NCBI GenBank assembly: GCA_947629865.1
Contig: CANRFJ010000003.1
Coordinates: forward strand, 62,001-126,000
Length of the DNA: 64,000 bases
Reading direction: 5' to 3'
Origin: an uncultured Lachnospiraceae bacterium
GTDB taxonomy: Bacteria; Bacillota; Clostridia; Lachnospirales; Lachnospiraceae
In this document: positions 1-8,953 of the stretch, piece after piece
How the letters are laid out: every line of letters starts with the position of its first letter
Position numbering within the stretch: position 1 is the first letter of the stretch
Position numbers and translations under genes: made by a program
Notes under the pieces: generated by a model
What the model was told of the DNA's origin: nothing
The model's input: the letters and a program-made list of their open reading frames with translations, nothing else
Database searches by the model: none

Positions 1-118
1 TCCTGCCCTCCGAGAGAGCCGCCAGCAGGAGCGCGCGGTTAGTTATACTCTTAGAGCCGGGAACTGTAATCCTCATATCCGGCGGCTGGGAAAAAGGGGC
101 CATTCGGAATTTATCCAT
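1..118 (-). CDS. aroA: 3-phosphoshikimate 1-carboxyvinyltransferase (EPSP synthase), N-terminus only, cut by window edge
   Basis: The first 118 bases, read on the minus strand, give an open frame of 39 residues that runs off the window. It contains the signature PGSKSITNRALLLAALSEG, the phosphate-binding N-terminal motif of EPSP synthase, which joins shikimate 3-phosphate and PEP in the shikimate pathway. The ATG at 118-116 is preceded by GGAGG four bases upstream, so the start is clear. Only the beginning of the gene is seen, so its integrity cannot be judged. It lies downstream of the transketolase genes on the same strand, separated by a hairpin that may terminate their transcript. Confidence 0.9.
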   Translation of the reverse strand, partial: MDKFRMAPFSQPPDMRITVPGSKSITNRALLLAALSEGR

Positions 119-225
119 AGTTCCTCCATTCTGCCGCTTCAGCGGCTGTTTCACACAGGCGGGGACTTTGTGCGCCGGCACAAAGCCCGGTCTTATCTCC
201 TCGAAAAACTCTCATATCAGCAAAG

Positions 226-249
226 CGCCCCCGCATTGCTACGGGGGCG
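226..249 (-). terminator. GC-rich hairpin after the transketolase genes
   Basis: A perfect 8-bp stem (226-233 with 242-249, CGCCCCCG/CGGGGGCG) with an 8-base loop lies 28 bases past the stop codon of the transketolase C subunit. On the minus strand it is followed by only a short T stretch (CTTT), so it is a weak candidate intrinsic terminator. A second 8-bp hairpin with a GCCG loop sits at 166-185, closer to aroA; its role is unknown. Confidence 0.4.
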
Positions 250-277
250 TATAAAATTTCTGTTCCTTATATCTCTC

Positions 278-1219
278 TTAGCGGCAGAATGACTTTACCT
301 TCTCATAGATGCTGTCTGCATCCAGTCCGTATTTCTTCACCAGCTCTACTGCCGGGCCGGACTCGCCGAACACGTCATTGATGCCGATTTTGCACACTCT
401 GGTCGGACACTTCTCAGCCAGCACATCGCACACGGCGCTGCCCAGGCCTCCGATAACAGAATGTTCTTCCACGGTAACTACCTTGCCGGTCTCTTTGGCG
501 GCAGCCACTACAAGCTCCTCGTCTAACGGCTTGATTGTGTGCATATTGATTACCTTGGCGTCGATGCCGTCCGCTGCCAGTTTCTCTGCTGCCTCCAGAC
601 AGTTGGACACCGGAAGGCCGGTTGCCACGATTGTCACATCGCTTCCCTCGCGGAGGACAACGCCCTTGCCGAGCTCAAATTTATAGTCCGGCCTGTCGTT
701 GATCACCGGCACGGCCAGACGGCCGAAGCGGAGATAGCACGGGCCCTCGTGTTCATATGCAGCGCGGACAGCCGCCTCTGCCTCCACGTCATCCGAGGGA
801 ACAATCACCGTCATTCCCGGAATCGTGCGCATCAGGGCAATATCCTCGTTGCACTGATGTGTAGCCCCGTCCTCGCCGACAGAAATGCCGGCATGTGTGG
901 CTCCGATTTTTACATTTAATTTGGGATATCCGATGGAATTGCGCACCTGCTCAAAAGCACGTCCCGCCGCAAACATCGCGAAAGAACTGGCAAACGGCAC
1001 TTTACCGGTCGTGGCAAGCCCCGCCGCAATGCCCATCATATTACACTCGGCAATACCGCAGTCAATGTGCCTCTCAGGGAAAGCTTTCTTGAACACGCCA
1101 GTCTTTGTGGCAGCTGCCAGGTCTGCGTCCAGCACAACAAGGTTGTCAAACTCTGCGCCCAGCTTTGCAAGAGCATTTCCATAACTTTCTCTCGTCGCTA
1201 TCTTCTTTACTTCTGACAT
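278..1219 (-). CDS. Transketolase, C-terminal subunit
   Basis: At 313 residues this is the C-terminal half of a split transketolase (pyrimidine-binding plus C-terminal domains), like the DXP synthase/transketolase family. It carries the catalytic-glutamate region (HIDCGIAECNMMGIAAGLA, roughly residues 51-69) and a C-terminal stretch around residue 250 (EEHSVIGGLG). With the N-terminal subunit upstream it should transfer two-carbon ketol groups between sugar phosphates in the non-oxidative pentose phosphate pathway. The start overlaps the end of the N-subunit gene by 13 bases, with an AGGTGAG ribosome site, implying coupled translation. Split transketolases are common in Clostridia. Nothing looks damaged. 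Confidence 0.95.
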   Translation of the reverse strand: MSEVKKIATRESYGNALAKLGAEFDNLVVLDADLAAATKTGVFKKAFPERHIDCGIAECNMMGIAAGLATTGKVPFASSFAMFAAGRAFEQVRNSIGYPKLNVKIGATHAGISVGEDGATHQCNEDIALMRTIPGMTVIVPSDDVEAEAAVRAAYEHEGPCYLRFGRLAVPVINDRPDYKFELGKGVVLREGSDVTIVATGLPVSNCLEAAEKLAADGIDAKVINMHTIKPLDEELVVAAAKETGKVVTVEEHSVIGGLGSAVCDVLAEKCPTRVCKIGINDVFGESGPAVELVKKYGLDADSIYEKVKSFCR

Positions 1220-2043
1220 AAAGACTCACCTGCTTTCTCTAATTCTTCCATGGCCTGGGCATATTGCTCGTCGTTCGGAGCGGAACCATGCCAGCCCACC
1301 TGATTCTCCATAAAGGAAACGCCCTTTCCTTTGACCGTCTTCGCTATAATGGCGGTCGGCTGTCCCTTCGTGGCCTTCGCCTCGTCAAAGGCTGCCTTCA
1401 GGGCGTCAAAATCATGTCCGTCCACATTGATCACATGGAAACCAAATGCCTTGAATTTCTCATCGATCGGATAGGGGGAGCACACGTCGTCCACTGCTCC
1501 GTCAATCTGCAATCCGTTGTTGTCCACAATGGCAACAAAGTTGTCCAGTTTTCTGTGTCCGGCAAACATAGCTGCCTCCCAGACCTGTCCCTCCTGGATC
1601 TCACCGTCGCCCAACAGCGTGTAGACGCGGTAGCTGTCACCGCTGAGTTTGGCCGACAGCGCCATGCCGACAGCGGCGGAAATTCCCTGTCCCAGGGAAC
1701 CGCTGGACATATCCACGCCCGGAATGTGCTTCTTGTCCGGGTGTCCCTGAAGATAAGAGCCGACCTTGCGCAGAGTCGTCAGATCCCCGACCGGAAAAAA
1801 TCCCCTGTTCGCCAGCGCGGAGTAGTAACCCGGCGCCGTGTGTCCCTTGCTCAGCACAAAGCGGTCGCGGTCGGGCTTGTCCGGATTCGCAGGATCAATG
1901 TTCAGTTCCTCAAAGAAAAGGTATGTATAAATGTCTGCCGCCGACAGCGAGCCGCCCGGGTGGCCGGATTTCGCACTGTGAACCGAAGTCACGATTCCCT
2001 TGCGGATCTCGACTGCCTGCTTCTGAAGTTCTAACTTGTCCAT
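1207..2043 (-). CDS. Transketolase, N-terminal subunit
   Basis: This 278-residue protein is the thiamine-diphosphate-binding half of a split transketolase. Visible motifs are the early SAKSGHPGGSLSAADIYTYL, the LSKGHTAPGYYSAL region, and the TPP motif that begins GDGEIQEGQVWEA and ends in DNN (about residues 145-175). It forms the active enzyme with the product of the next gene. It lies 10 bases downstream of transaldolase, and the start has TAGGAGGT seven bases upstream. The three genes look like one pentose-phosphate operon read from the promoter at 2754-2783. Confidence 0.95.
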   Translation of the reverse strand: MDKLELQKQAVEIRKGIVTSVHSAKSGHPGGSLSAADIYTYLFFEELNIDPANPDKPDRDRFVLSKGHTAPGYYSALANRGFFPVGDLTTLRKVGSYLQGHPDKKHIPGVDMSSGSLGQGISAAVGMALSAKLSGDSYRVYTLLGDGEIQEGQVWEAAMFAGHRKLDNFVAIVDNNGLQIDGAVDDVCSPYPIDEKFKAFGFHVINVDGHDFDALKAAFDEAKATKGQPTAIIAKTVKGKGVSFMENQVGWHGSAPNDEQYAQAMEELEKAGESLCQK

Positions 2044-2053
2044 GGTCTACCTC

Positions 2054-2713
2054 CTATTTGCCAAATACGGCAATGTAATCTTTCTGGAATTTCTCAATTC
2101 CGATATCCGTCAGCGGATGCTTGGTCATCTGCTCGATTACAGGATAAGGAACCGTCGCGATATCCGCACCGGCCATAGCACAGTCTGTAACATGAATCGG
2201 GTTGCGAATACTGGCGGCGATAATCTCCGTGTCAATCTCCGGATCGTTGGCAAAGATCTCTACTATGCTCTCGATCAGATCGATACCGGGCTGCGATACG
2301 TCGTCCAGACGGCCCAAAAACGGCGACACATAAGCGGCGCCCGCTTTGGCTGCCAGAAGCGCCTGATTGGCGCTGAAGATCAGTGTCACGTTGCACTTGA
2401 TTCCCTCGGAGGCCAGCACCTTCGTCGCCTTCAGTCCCTCGGCCGTCATCGGGATCTTAACTACCATGTTCTCATGGAGTTTGGCTATCTCGCGCCCCTC
2501 GGCGATCATGCCCTCAGCATCAACCGTAGTCGCTTTTACCTCACCGCTGATTGGCCCGTCCACGATCGAAGCGATTTCCTTCAATACGTCCTCCTGGCTT
2601 CTTCCTCCCTCCTTGGCAATCAGAGACGGATTCGTCGTCACACCGCAGATTACGCCCATTTCTTCCGCTTTTCTAATGTCCTCGATTTTTGCTGTGTCAA
2701 CAAAAAGTTTCAT
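2054..2713 (-). CDS. Transaldolase / fructose-6-phosphate aldolase family
   Basis: This 219-residue TIM-barrel protein belongs to the short transaldolase (MipB/FSA) family, which moves dihydroxyacetone units in the pentose phosphate pathway. It starts [13 protein letters not shown], has the [13 protein letters not shown] motif near residue 25 and the Schiff-base lysine region [14 protein letters not shown] near residue 85. FSA and true transaldolase of this size cannot be separated by eye, but its place directly ahead of both transketolase subunits favours transaldolase. The ribosome site is AGGAGGG and the start is the first ATG. Confidence 0.92.
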   Translation of the reverse strand: MKLFVDTAKIEDIRKAEEMGVICGVTTNPSLIAKEGGRSQEDVLKEIASIVDGPISGEVKATTVDAEGMIAEGREIAKLHENMVVKIPMTAEGLKATKVLASEGIKCNVTLIFSANQALLAAKAGAAYVSPFLGRLDDVSQPGIDLIESIVEIFANDPEIDTEIIAASIRNPIHVTDCAMAGADIATVPYPVIEQMTKHPLTDIGIEKFQKDYIAVFGK

Positions 2714-2753
2714 TCCTTTTACCCTCCTAAAAATAATTTATATCATATGCACT

Positions 2754-2783
2754 ATTATACAACCTATAGGCATATAATCTCAA
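2754..2783 (-). promoter_or_regulatory. Sigma-A promoter of the transaldolase-transketolase operon
   Basis: On the minus strand TTGAGA (2783-2778) is followed after 18 bases by a perfect TATAAT (2759-2754), about 40 bases ahead of the transaldolase ATG. This is the best promoter-like sequence in the 110-base gap. Confidence 0.7.
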
Positions 2784-2823
2784 CTGTTTTTTATAAATTA
2801 CGGAAATTTTTCCAGCCCGGAAA

Positions 2824-4371
2824 TCACTCGCCGCCGTAAAAGCACATTCCGTTCAGGGAAAGCTTTACCACTCCCGTCATGGGACTTCCAAGCGAAAACT
2901 GCCTGGTCACATTTCCCTCCCTGTCATATTCCTCATAATTTCCTCCGGAAAGACTCGAAATGACAAAATGTCTGCCGAATACCTGACAGCCGCAGGCGCC
3001 GCCCTTCCCCACAGGAAAAGAATTTTTCACCTCTACGGTCTTTTTCTTCTCGTCCACGGCAAAAGAGAGCCCCGTCCCCTTTCCGTTGTCCGCCACATAG
3101 GCGCTTATGCCGGCTTTCCCCTCCGGCCGGCCCTCCACCAGATTCAGAGTGGCGGCCGCGAGATCCCAGCGGAGCGCCGTCTTGTCCTCCGCGGCCTTTT
3201 TCTTCCAGCCGGCCTTTTTCCAATCATTCTTCCTGCCAAGAACAAAGGAGACAAACGGTTTCTTCCCCGTCAGCGCGTCCAGCTTCACAAGCCCGCGTGG
3301 ATTTTGGCAGGCCAGATAGAGCCCGCCGGCCTCAGGTGCCGTCAGAGAAACTGTCCTGACTCCTTTGGGAAAAGAAAACACCTCCCGGCTCTTTCCGCTC
3401 TGCAGGGAAACCGCCACAAGGCAATCCCTCTTTTTCTTTCGTCCAAGGCAGTAGATATACTCATAGCCGTCATAGGCAAAATCCCGTATTTTTCCATATC
3501 CGGACAGCTGCGCCGTCCCCGTCACCCGCCCGATAGCGGAGACTCTGGCCACCTTTGTGTCTGAGACCTGGTACAGAACACAGTCGCCGGACTGATATAT
3601 CCTCTTTCCGTGGCTGCTCTCCGTCTTCACGACGTCCCTCAGGACGCCCGCATTGTCATAGGCATAAATCCGGCTGTCCTTCTCCGGAAACACAAAAAAG
3701 AGGCCGTTTTCACAGAGCTCCTCGCTCCGCCCCTGCTCCATCGTTAGATGATTCGGCATCTGGGAAGCGGGAACGTCGTATTTGTACGTCTCTGACTCTC
3801 TGCAGGCTCCGGTGCTGTCCAAAGCCTCGATCCGGATATAGTTTGTCATGCCCGGAACCAGGCCGCCCACGACAAACTCGTGCACCTGGGAGAGATTATC
3901 TTCCTTTCCGTTATTCGCATACCGCACATGGTCATAGATGCTCTCATCTGCCACCATCACCGTATAGCGGATCATGCTGCGGTATCCCGTCTCAAAATAG
4001 AAGTAAAAGGTATTCTCATTCGTCCCGAACGGATTGGCCGCAATAATCGGCGTCTTCAGCGTGGCCTTCGTGCGCTTGATGAGGCGGTCTAACCTGGCCC
4101 TGGCCTCGTTGGAAGCGCTTACCTGATAGGGCGTTTTGCTGTCGAAATTCAGGACGTTTTTGTTCTCGCCCGACGTCAGCAGCGGCACGGCCCCCTTATC
4201 CGTATCATAGCGGTAGGCCCTGTTATTTCCCTGGTCGTTCTGCTCCCCCGCAATGCGTCCGGCAAATTCATCTGACGTCCCATTGCTGCCCGTCAGCAGA
4301 AAAACAGCCCCGCCGGTCAGTACCCCCAGCGCCAGCAGGGTGATCAGTATCGGTTTCAACGCTTTCCTCAT
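2824..4371 (-). CDS. Membrane-anchored protein with arylsulfotransferase-type N-terminal domain and beta-propeller-like body
   Basis: The 515-residue protein starts with a signal anchor (hydrophobic residues about 8-28) without a lipobox. Residues about 95-200 resemble the N-terminal beta-sandwich domain of bacterial arylsulfate sulfotransferases (ANPFGTNENTFYFYF, then GLVPGMTNYIRIEALDSTG). The rest shows repeated beta strands compatible with the propeller of that family. Family members move sulfate between phenols outside the membrane. I cannot confirm the catalytic histidine, so activity is uncertain and it may be a non-catalytic surface relative. It lies 44 bases downstream of the EAL-domain gene in the same direction, so the two may share a transcript. 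The ribosome site is a weak GGAG. Confidence 0.6.
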   Translation of the reverse strand: MRKALKPILITLLALGVLTGGAVFLLTGSNGTSDEFAGRIAGEQNDQGNNRAYRYDTDKGAVPLLTSGENKNVLNFDSKTPYQVSASNEARARLDRLIKRTKATLKTPIIAANPFGTNENTFYFYFETGYRSMIRYTVMVADESIYDHVRYANNGKEDNLSQVHEFVVGGLVPGMTNYIRIEALDSTGACRESETYKYDVPASQMPNHLTMEQGRSEELCENGLFFVFPEKDSRIYAYDNAGVLRDVVKTESSHGKRIYQSGDCVLYQVSDTKVARVSAIGRVTGTAQLSGYGKIRDFAYDGYEYIYCLGRKKKRDCLVAVSLQSGKSREVFSFPKGVRTVSLTAPEAGGLYLACQNPRGLVKLDALTGKKPFVSFVLGRKNDWKKAGWKKKAAEDKTALRWDLAAATLNLVEGRPEGKAGISAYVADNGKGTGLSFAVDEKKKTVEVKNSFPVGKGGACGCQVFGRHFVISSLSGGNYEEYDREGNVTRQFSLGSPMTGVVKLSLNGMCFYGGE

Positions 4372-4415
4372 AGTGTAGTCGTCTCCATTTCAAAATAACT
4401 GTGCCTCAAAGCATC

Positions 4416-6206
4416 TCACGCACCGTTCTGGCTGTCCAACAGCTGCTCAAATTCGCTCATCGGCATCGGCTTGGCATACAGATATCCCTGCGCCATATCA
4501 CAGCGGATATTTCGCAGATAATCGGCCTGGGACTCCGTCTCCACTCCCTCGCACACCACCATCTTATCCAGTTCCCTTGTCAGTTCCACCGTCTTGCGGA
4601 TAATGATCTTACTCTTGTCTGACGTCTCCGTCTCGTCTAAGAACGACTTGTCTATCTTAATGATATCGACCGGCAGATCCTTCAGAAGATTCAGGGAAGA
4701 ATACCCCGTGCCAAAATCGTCGATCGACCACCGGATTCCCAGCTCCTTCAGGCTTTTCATCATCTGCGCCATCTCGGACAGATTATCCTTAAATATGCGC
4801 TCTGTCAGCTCCAGTTCAATATATTTTGCCGGCGTGTGGTGCTTTGCCAGCACCGACGCGATCTGATTTACATAGTCCTTGTCTCCCAGCAGCACCCTGG
4901 ACTGGTTGATGGATACGGAGACGCAGTTCTTTTTCTCGTTCAGCCGCTTCTGGATCATCTTGCACACTTCGTCCAGCATATAAAAATCCAGATTGACGAT
5001 AAACCCGTTTTTCTCAAATACCGGAATAAATTCGTCCGGGTACACCATCGTCCCGTCCCGCCGGATCCAGCGGCACAGCGCCTCTGCACCCACGATCCTT
5101 CCGTCCTCCAGACCGTATTTAGGCTGAAGATACACCTTGAACTCACCGTTGTCCAAAGCCTCCTTCATACTCCGCTCAATCTTCTTTACCTTCTCCATTT
5201 TGTGGAACACTTCAATGTCAAAAAAGGCCGCCCTGAATTTGTTGTCATACCGGAGGCTCTTGCGCGCCACATTGGCGCACTCCACCATCTTCCCGATGTC
5301 GGAGGACGTATCTGTGATCAGATAGACGCCAAATCCAAGACCGGGCGCGGCCTCGGAGTAGTCCGGAGCAATATTTTTTTCAAACTCCCCGCTCAGATTT
5401 TTCAGCAGGAGCTTCAGTTTTGTCACTTCCGTATAGGAGACGAGCAGGACAAAATGGTCGGCCACGCTGCGGCAGCACAATTTGACCGTCTTGCTGCATG
5501 TGGTGAGCAGATTTGCCATGTCCACGAGAAGTTTGTCCGCTCTCTTGAGGCCGTACAGGTTGTTAATCTGCTCATAGTGGTCTATATCCGTGCAGAGCAG
5601 GGCATACTTTGAATCCTTTCCTCTCTCGTCCAGGAACAGGCGGGCCTCACTCTTAAATGCATCCAGCGTATAAACTCCCGTCAGGATATCATAGGCATTG
5701 GAATTTTTCATATCCTCCACCATGTGAAGAAACGGTGGGCCGTCTTTTTCCATGCCCGCCGTCCGGTTTGTATCCTCGCCGGTGGAGAGAGAAGTGTGTA
5801 CCGATACAATCACATATCCGCTCTCGTTATGCAGGAGAATCATGGAATAGCGCAGATTTGAATAGAGAATCTGCGTGCGGTAGAGAAGCCTCAGCTCCAG
5901 TTCCCCCGTCACGTCGTAGCAGCCCGCCCCCAGCGCTGCCGCCTCCGACGCCACTACCTTCAGCACACAGTCATAGGGAATCTGCTGAAGTTCCTTGTCG
6001 AGAAAGCGCTCCATCTCCTCCTTGTTGTGTGCGACAAAATATTCCTTTGTCCCGATCCAGTGCACGTCATCGCTGACATTTTGCAGAGTGCTCTGCAAAT
6101 CATGCCGGACATAAAATGAGTGAAAAAAATCCAAAGCAATCTGCTTAACCTGTTCCCCTGCCATATCGCTGTCCAGCATCTGCTGCCCTTCCGGGTATAC
6201 CGCCAT
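4416..6206 (-). CDS. Degenerate GGDEF plus EAL protein with N-terminal SnoaL-like domain
   Basis: The 596-residue soluble protein has three parts. Residues about 15-140 look like a SnoaL/NTF2-type sensory domain. Residues about 165-335 are a GGDEF fold whose signature is replaced by SVADHF (247-252), so cyclase activity is unlikely. Residues about 345-590 are an EAL domain with the signature intact (EAL at 375-377), ELELTE, DDFGTGYSSL, KIDKSF, EGVET and QGYLYAKPMP. It probably hydrolyses cyclic di-GMP, with the GGDEF part possibly regulatory. No membrane segment is visible. It follows the metallo-hydrolase gene by 54 bases on the same strand; the ribosome site is GAGGAGGGG. Confidence 0.88.
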   Translation of the reverse strand: MAVYPEGQQMLDSDMAGEQVKQIALDFFHSFYVRHDLQSTLQNVSDDVHWIGTKEYFVAHNKEEMERFLDKELQQIPYDCVLKVVASEAAALGAGCYDVTGELELRLLYRTQILYSNLRYSMILLHNESGYVIVSVHTSLSTGEDTNRTAGMEKDGPPFLHMVEDMKNSNAYDILTGVYTLDAFKSEARLFLDERGKDSKYALLCTDIDHYEQINNLYGLKRADKLLVDMANLLTTCSKTVKLCCRSVADHFVLLVSYTEVTKLKLLLKNLSGEFEKNIAPDYSEAAPGLGFGVYLITDTSSDIGKMVECANVARKSLRYDNKFRAAFFDIEVFHKMEKVKKIERSMKEALDNGEFKVYLQPKYGLEDGRIVGAEALCRWIRRDGTMVYPDEFIPVFEKNGFIVNLDFYMLDEVCKMIQKRLNEKKNCVSVSINQSRVLLGDKDYVNQIASVLAKHHTPAKYIELELTERIFKDNLSEMAQMMKSLKELGIRWSIDDFGTGYSSLNLLKDLPVDIIKIDKSFLDETETSDKSKIIIRKTVELTRELDKMVVCEGVETESQADYLRNIRCDMAQGYLYAKPMPMSEFEQLLDSQNGA

Positions 6207-6260
6207 GATTCACCCCTCCTCTACTGCATTTTAATCCCCATTCCGGAGCATTTTCACACT

Positions 6261-7859
6261 CTATCTCTCCCACTTATCACACAGGGCATTTATCTGATCT
6301 GTGAATTTTGCCGTGTCTTTGTTGCTGAGTCCTTCGTTTTTCCGGATGACGGCAATCAGCCGCTGTCCCGCCGTCATCAATCTCTGGAACATATCGCCAG
6401 AGCGCTTCTTCGCCGCCTTCTTCTTCACTGTCACCGGCAGCGCCTCTCTCACAAACTCGCCGCGGATTAAGTCGAACACGCTGCCACTGTACGGGGCCGA
6501 GGCAATATAACCCGAATCCTCCAAAGTCCTTGTAAAAGCGGTGCACACACTATCCTCGCCGTGTACCACAAAGACATGCCTCGGCGGTCGCTCCGTAAAT
6601 CCGTTGATCCACCTGAGAAGCCCGTCCCTGTCTGCGTGGCCGCTCACGCCTGCGATCTTTGTAATCTTTGCCCGCACTTCCACTACTTCTCCAAACAGTT
6701 TCACCTGCGTGGCGCCCTCCAGCAGAGAACGCCCCAGCGTCCCGTGCGTCTGGTAGCCCACAAATACGATTGTGCTGTCCTCGCGCCACAGGTTATGTTT
6801 TAAATGGTGACGAATCCGTCCGGCCTCGCACATGCCGGAGGCGGAAATAATCACCTTGGGATTCATATCAAAATTAATCGCTTTGCTGTCCTCGCTGGTA
6901 ATCGACAGTTTCAGTCCCGGAAAACCGATGGGATTGATACCCCTCTCCACCAGTCCCCTGGCCTCGTCGTCAAAGCACTCCCTGACGTTTTTCTTAAAAA
7001 TACTGGTGGCCTCTACCGCCAGTGGGCTGTCCACATATACCTCAAAATCCGGATTGCTCTTTATCAGGCCCTGCTCCTTGATCTGCCGTATAAAATATAA
7101 AAGTTCCTGAGTCCTTCCCACGGCAAAAGACGGAATGACCACATTGCCGCCCCGCTCAAACGTCTGCTCGATAATCTCCGCCAGCTCGCCCACATGATCC
7201 GGCGTACCCTCGTGCAGCCGGTCGCCGTACGTACATTCCATCACGACATAGTCCGCCGCCTTGGTATAGGTCGGGTTTTTCAGAATCGGTTTGTTGACAT
7301 TGCCGATGTCGCCGGAGAACACAACCGTTCTCTCCTCCCCGTCCTCTCTCGCCATAATCTCAATAGAGGAGGAACCCAGCAGATGCCCCACATCCGTAAA
7401 CCGCACCGTAATCTCATCGCACACGGGAATCAGCGTGTCGTACTCGCAGGGAATCAGCAGCCGGATCGCTCCCATGGCGTCCTCCATGGTATACAGCGGC
7501 TGATAGGTCTCCCCGCCGGAGCGCCTGGCCTTGCGGTTGCGCCACTCCGCCTCAAACTGCTGGATATGCGCGCTGTCACGGAGCATAATCTGGCTCAGTT
7601 CCACTGTGGCCTTGGTGGCATATACCTGCCCCCGGAAGCCCCTGGCATACAGCATCGGCAAAAGCCCCGTGTGGTCTATATGGGCATGTGTCAGGAATAT
7701 GTAATCAATCTCCGAGGGATTCACGGGAATCTCCTGATTTTCAAACATATCCCGCCCCTGCTCCATACCAATATCCACGCAGAGTTTTTTGTCTCCCGCC
7801 TCAAGATAATGACAGCTCCCCGTCACTTCATGGTCTGCCCCCACAAATACCAGTTTCAT
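6261..7859 (-). CDS. MBL-fold metallo-hydrolase with beta-CASP and RNA-specificity domains
   Basis: This 532-residue protein is a cytoplasmic metallo-beta-lactamase/beta-CASP hydrolase of the type related to the RNA 3'-processing factor CPSF73. It begins MKLVFVGADHEVTGSCHYL, has the metal motif THAHIDHTG near residue 75, DVGHLLGSSSIEI near residue 165, the beta-CASP core around residue 250 (VIPSFAVGRTQELLYF) and the RMMBL-type C-terminal motif SGHADRDGLLRW. Such enzymes are usually nucleases acting on RNA. The chosen ATG at 7859 has AGGAGGAAGG just upstream; a start 21 bases earlier would overlap this site. It has a strong promoter divergent from arcC. Confidence 0.88.
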   Translation of the reverse strand: MKLVFVGADHEVTGSCHYLEAGDKKLCVDIGMEQGRDMFENQEIPVNPSEIDYIFLTHAHIDHTGLLPMLYARGFRGQVYATKATVELSQIMLRDSAHIQQFEAEWRNRKARRSGGETYQPLYTMEDAMGAIRLLIPCEYDTLIPVCDEITVRFTDVGHLLGSSSIEIMAREDGEERTVVFSGDIGNVNKPILKNPTYTKAADYVVMECTYGDRLHEGTPDHVGELAEIIEQTFERGGNVVIPSFAVGRTQELLYFIRQIKEQGLIKSNPDFEVYVDSPLAVEATSIFKKNVRECFDDEARGLVERGINPIGFPGLKLSITSEDSKAINFDMNPKVIISASGMCEAGRIRHHLKHNLWREDSTIVFVGYQTHGTLGRSLLEGATQVKLFGEVVEVRAKITKIAGVSGHADRDGLLRWINGFTERPPRHVFVVHGEDSVCTAFTRTLEDSGYIASAPYSGSVFDLIRGEFVREALPVTVKKKAAKKRSGDMFQRLMTAGQRLIAVIRKNEGLSNKDTAKFTDQINALCDKWER

Positions 7860-7914
7860 ATACCTTCCTCCTGCCTGCAAAAACCACGATGTCCATAACC
7901 CCTTCTGGTTTTCT

Positions 7915-7943
7915 ATTATACTTGATTTCGGGCGTTACGTCAA
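7915..7943 (-). promoter_or_regulatory. Promoter of the metallo-hydrolase operon
   Basis: On the minus strand TTGACG (7943-7938), a 17-base spacer and TATAAT (7920-7915) precede the metallo-hydrolase start by about 55 bases. It diverges from the arcC promoter. A 6-bp inverted repeat GGAACG-TAAAT-CGTTCC (7949-7965) lies between the two promoters and could be an operator. Confidence 0.75.
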
Positions 7944-7979
7944 TATGAGGAACGTAAATCGTTCCCCTGCGGGAATAAC

Positions 7980-8008
7980 TTGAATCTTCCCCGGCATTTT
8001 GCTATAAT
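7980..8008 (+). promoter_or_regulatory. Promoter of arcC
   Basis: TTGAAT (7980-7985), a 17-base spacer and TATAAT (8003-8008) lie just ahead of the arcC ribosome site AAGGAGGT. The predicted leader is very short, about 15 bases. Confidence 0.75.
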
Positions 8009-8029
8009 GGAGGCGATAAGGAGGTAGTT

Positions 8030-8953
8030 ATGAAAGACAAACGAATTGTGGTCGCCCTGGGCCGGAATGCCTTTGGGGAGACCTTTCCGGAACAGCAGAA
8101 AAATGTTAAAAAGGCCGCCGGGGCAATTGCCGATCTGGTAGAGCAGAAATACCAGATTGTGATCACCCACAGCAACGGCCCCCAGGTGGGCATGATTCAG
8201 ACTGCCATGACCGAATTTGCCCGGCTGGACAGCCGCTATACCGTAGCTCCCATGTCCCTCTGCGGAGCCATGAGCCAGGGATATATCGGCTATGACCTGC
8301 AGAATTCCATACGCACGGAGCTCTTAAACCGCGGCATCTTCAAGCCGGTATCCACCATCATTACACAGGTGCGTGTAGATCCTTTTGACAGGGCCTTTAA
8401 CCACCCATCCAAAATCATCGGACGCATCATGACAAAAGAGGAGGCCGATGCCGAGGAGGAAAAAGGAAACCATGTCGTGGAAGAAGACGGCGGCTACCGC
8501 CGGATCATCGCCTCTCCGCGCCCCATCGACATCTATGAGATTGACGCTGTCACGGCCCTCCTAGACGCCGGACAGTTAGTCATTGCCGCCGGAGGAGGCG
8601 GAATTCCGGTGATGGAGCAGGGCACACGCTTAAAAGGCGCCAGCGCCGTCATTGAAAAGGACTACACTGCCGCCAAACTGGCCGATATGATAGATGCCTC
8701 CCATCTTCTGATCCTGACCTCCAAAGAGCAGATGAGCATCGACAACGGCGCGACGCCCGTGGGAAAAATCTCCGTGGACGAAGCCATAAAATTCATAGAC
8801 GAGGGACATTTCGATCCCATCACCACCCTGCCCAAAATCGACGCCAGCGTAGCCTTTGTCTCAGCCGGCGAGGAGCGGACTGCCATCATCACGAAGTTGG
8901 AATATGCCTACGACGGCATAAAGGGGAGAAAGGGAACCATCATCAGGGCCTGA
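8030..8953 (+). CDS. arcC: Carbamate kinase
   Basis: The 307-residue protein is a full-length carbamate kinase, which makes ATP from carbamoyl phosphate and ADP (or the reverse). Family motifs are VVALGRNAFGETFPEQ at the start, THSNGPQVG near residue 47, the VIAAGGGGIPV loop near residue 185 and the lysine-containing VIEKDYTAAKLA near 205. No ornithine carbamoyltransferase or arginine deiminase lies nearby, so it is not part of an arc operon here; a role with purine or agmatine breakdown is possible but not shown. Its last 11 bases overlap the end of the convergent peptidase gene, leaving no room for a terminator. Confidence 0.95.
   Translation: MKDKRIVVALGRNAFGETFPEQQKNVKKAAGAIADLVEQKYQIVITHSNGPQVGMIQTAMTEFARLDSRYTVAPMSLCGAMSQGYIGYDLQNSIRTELLNRGIFKPVSTIITQVRVDPFDRAFNHPSKIIGRIMTKEEADAEEEKGNHVVEEDGGYRRIIASPRPIDIYEIDAVTALLDAGQLVIAAGGGGIPVMEQGTRLKGASAVIEKDYTAAKLADMIDASHLLILTSKEQMSIDNGATPVGKISVDEAIKFIDEGHFDPITTLPKIDASVAFVSAGEERTAIITKLEYAYDGIKGRKGTIIRA

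Noticed and set aside
8030-8953. Arginine deiminase operon around arcC
   Set aside because: No arcA, arcB or arcD gene lies on either side; carbamate kinase stands alone.
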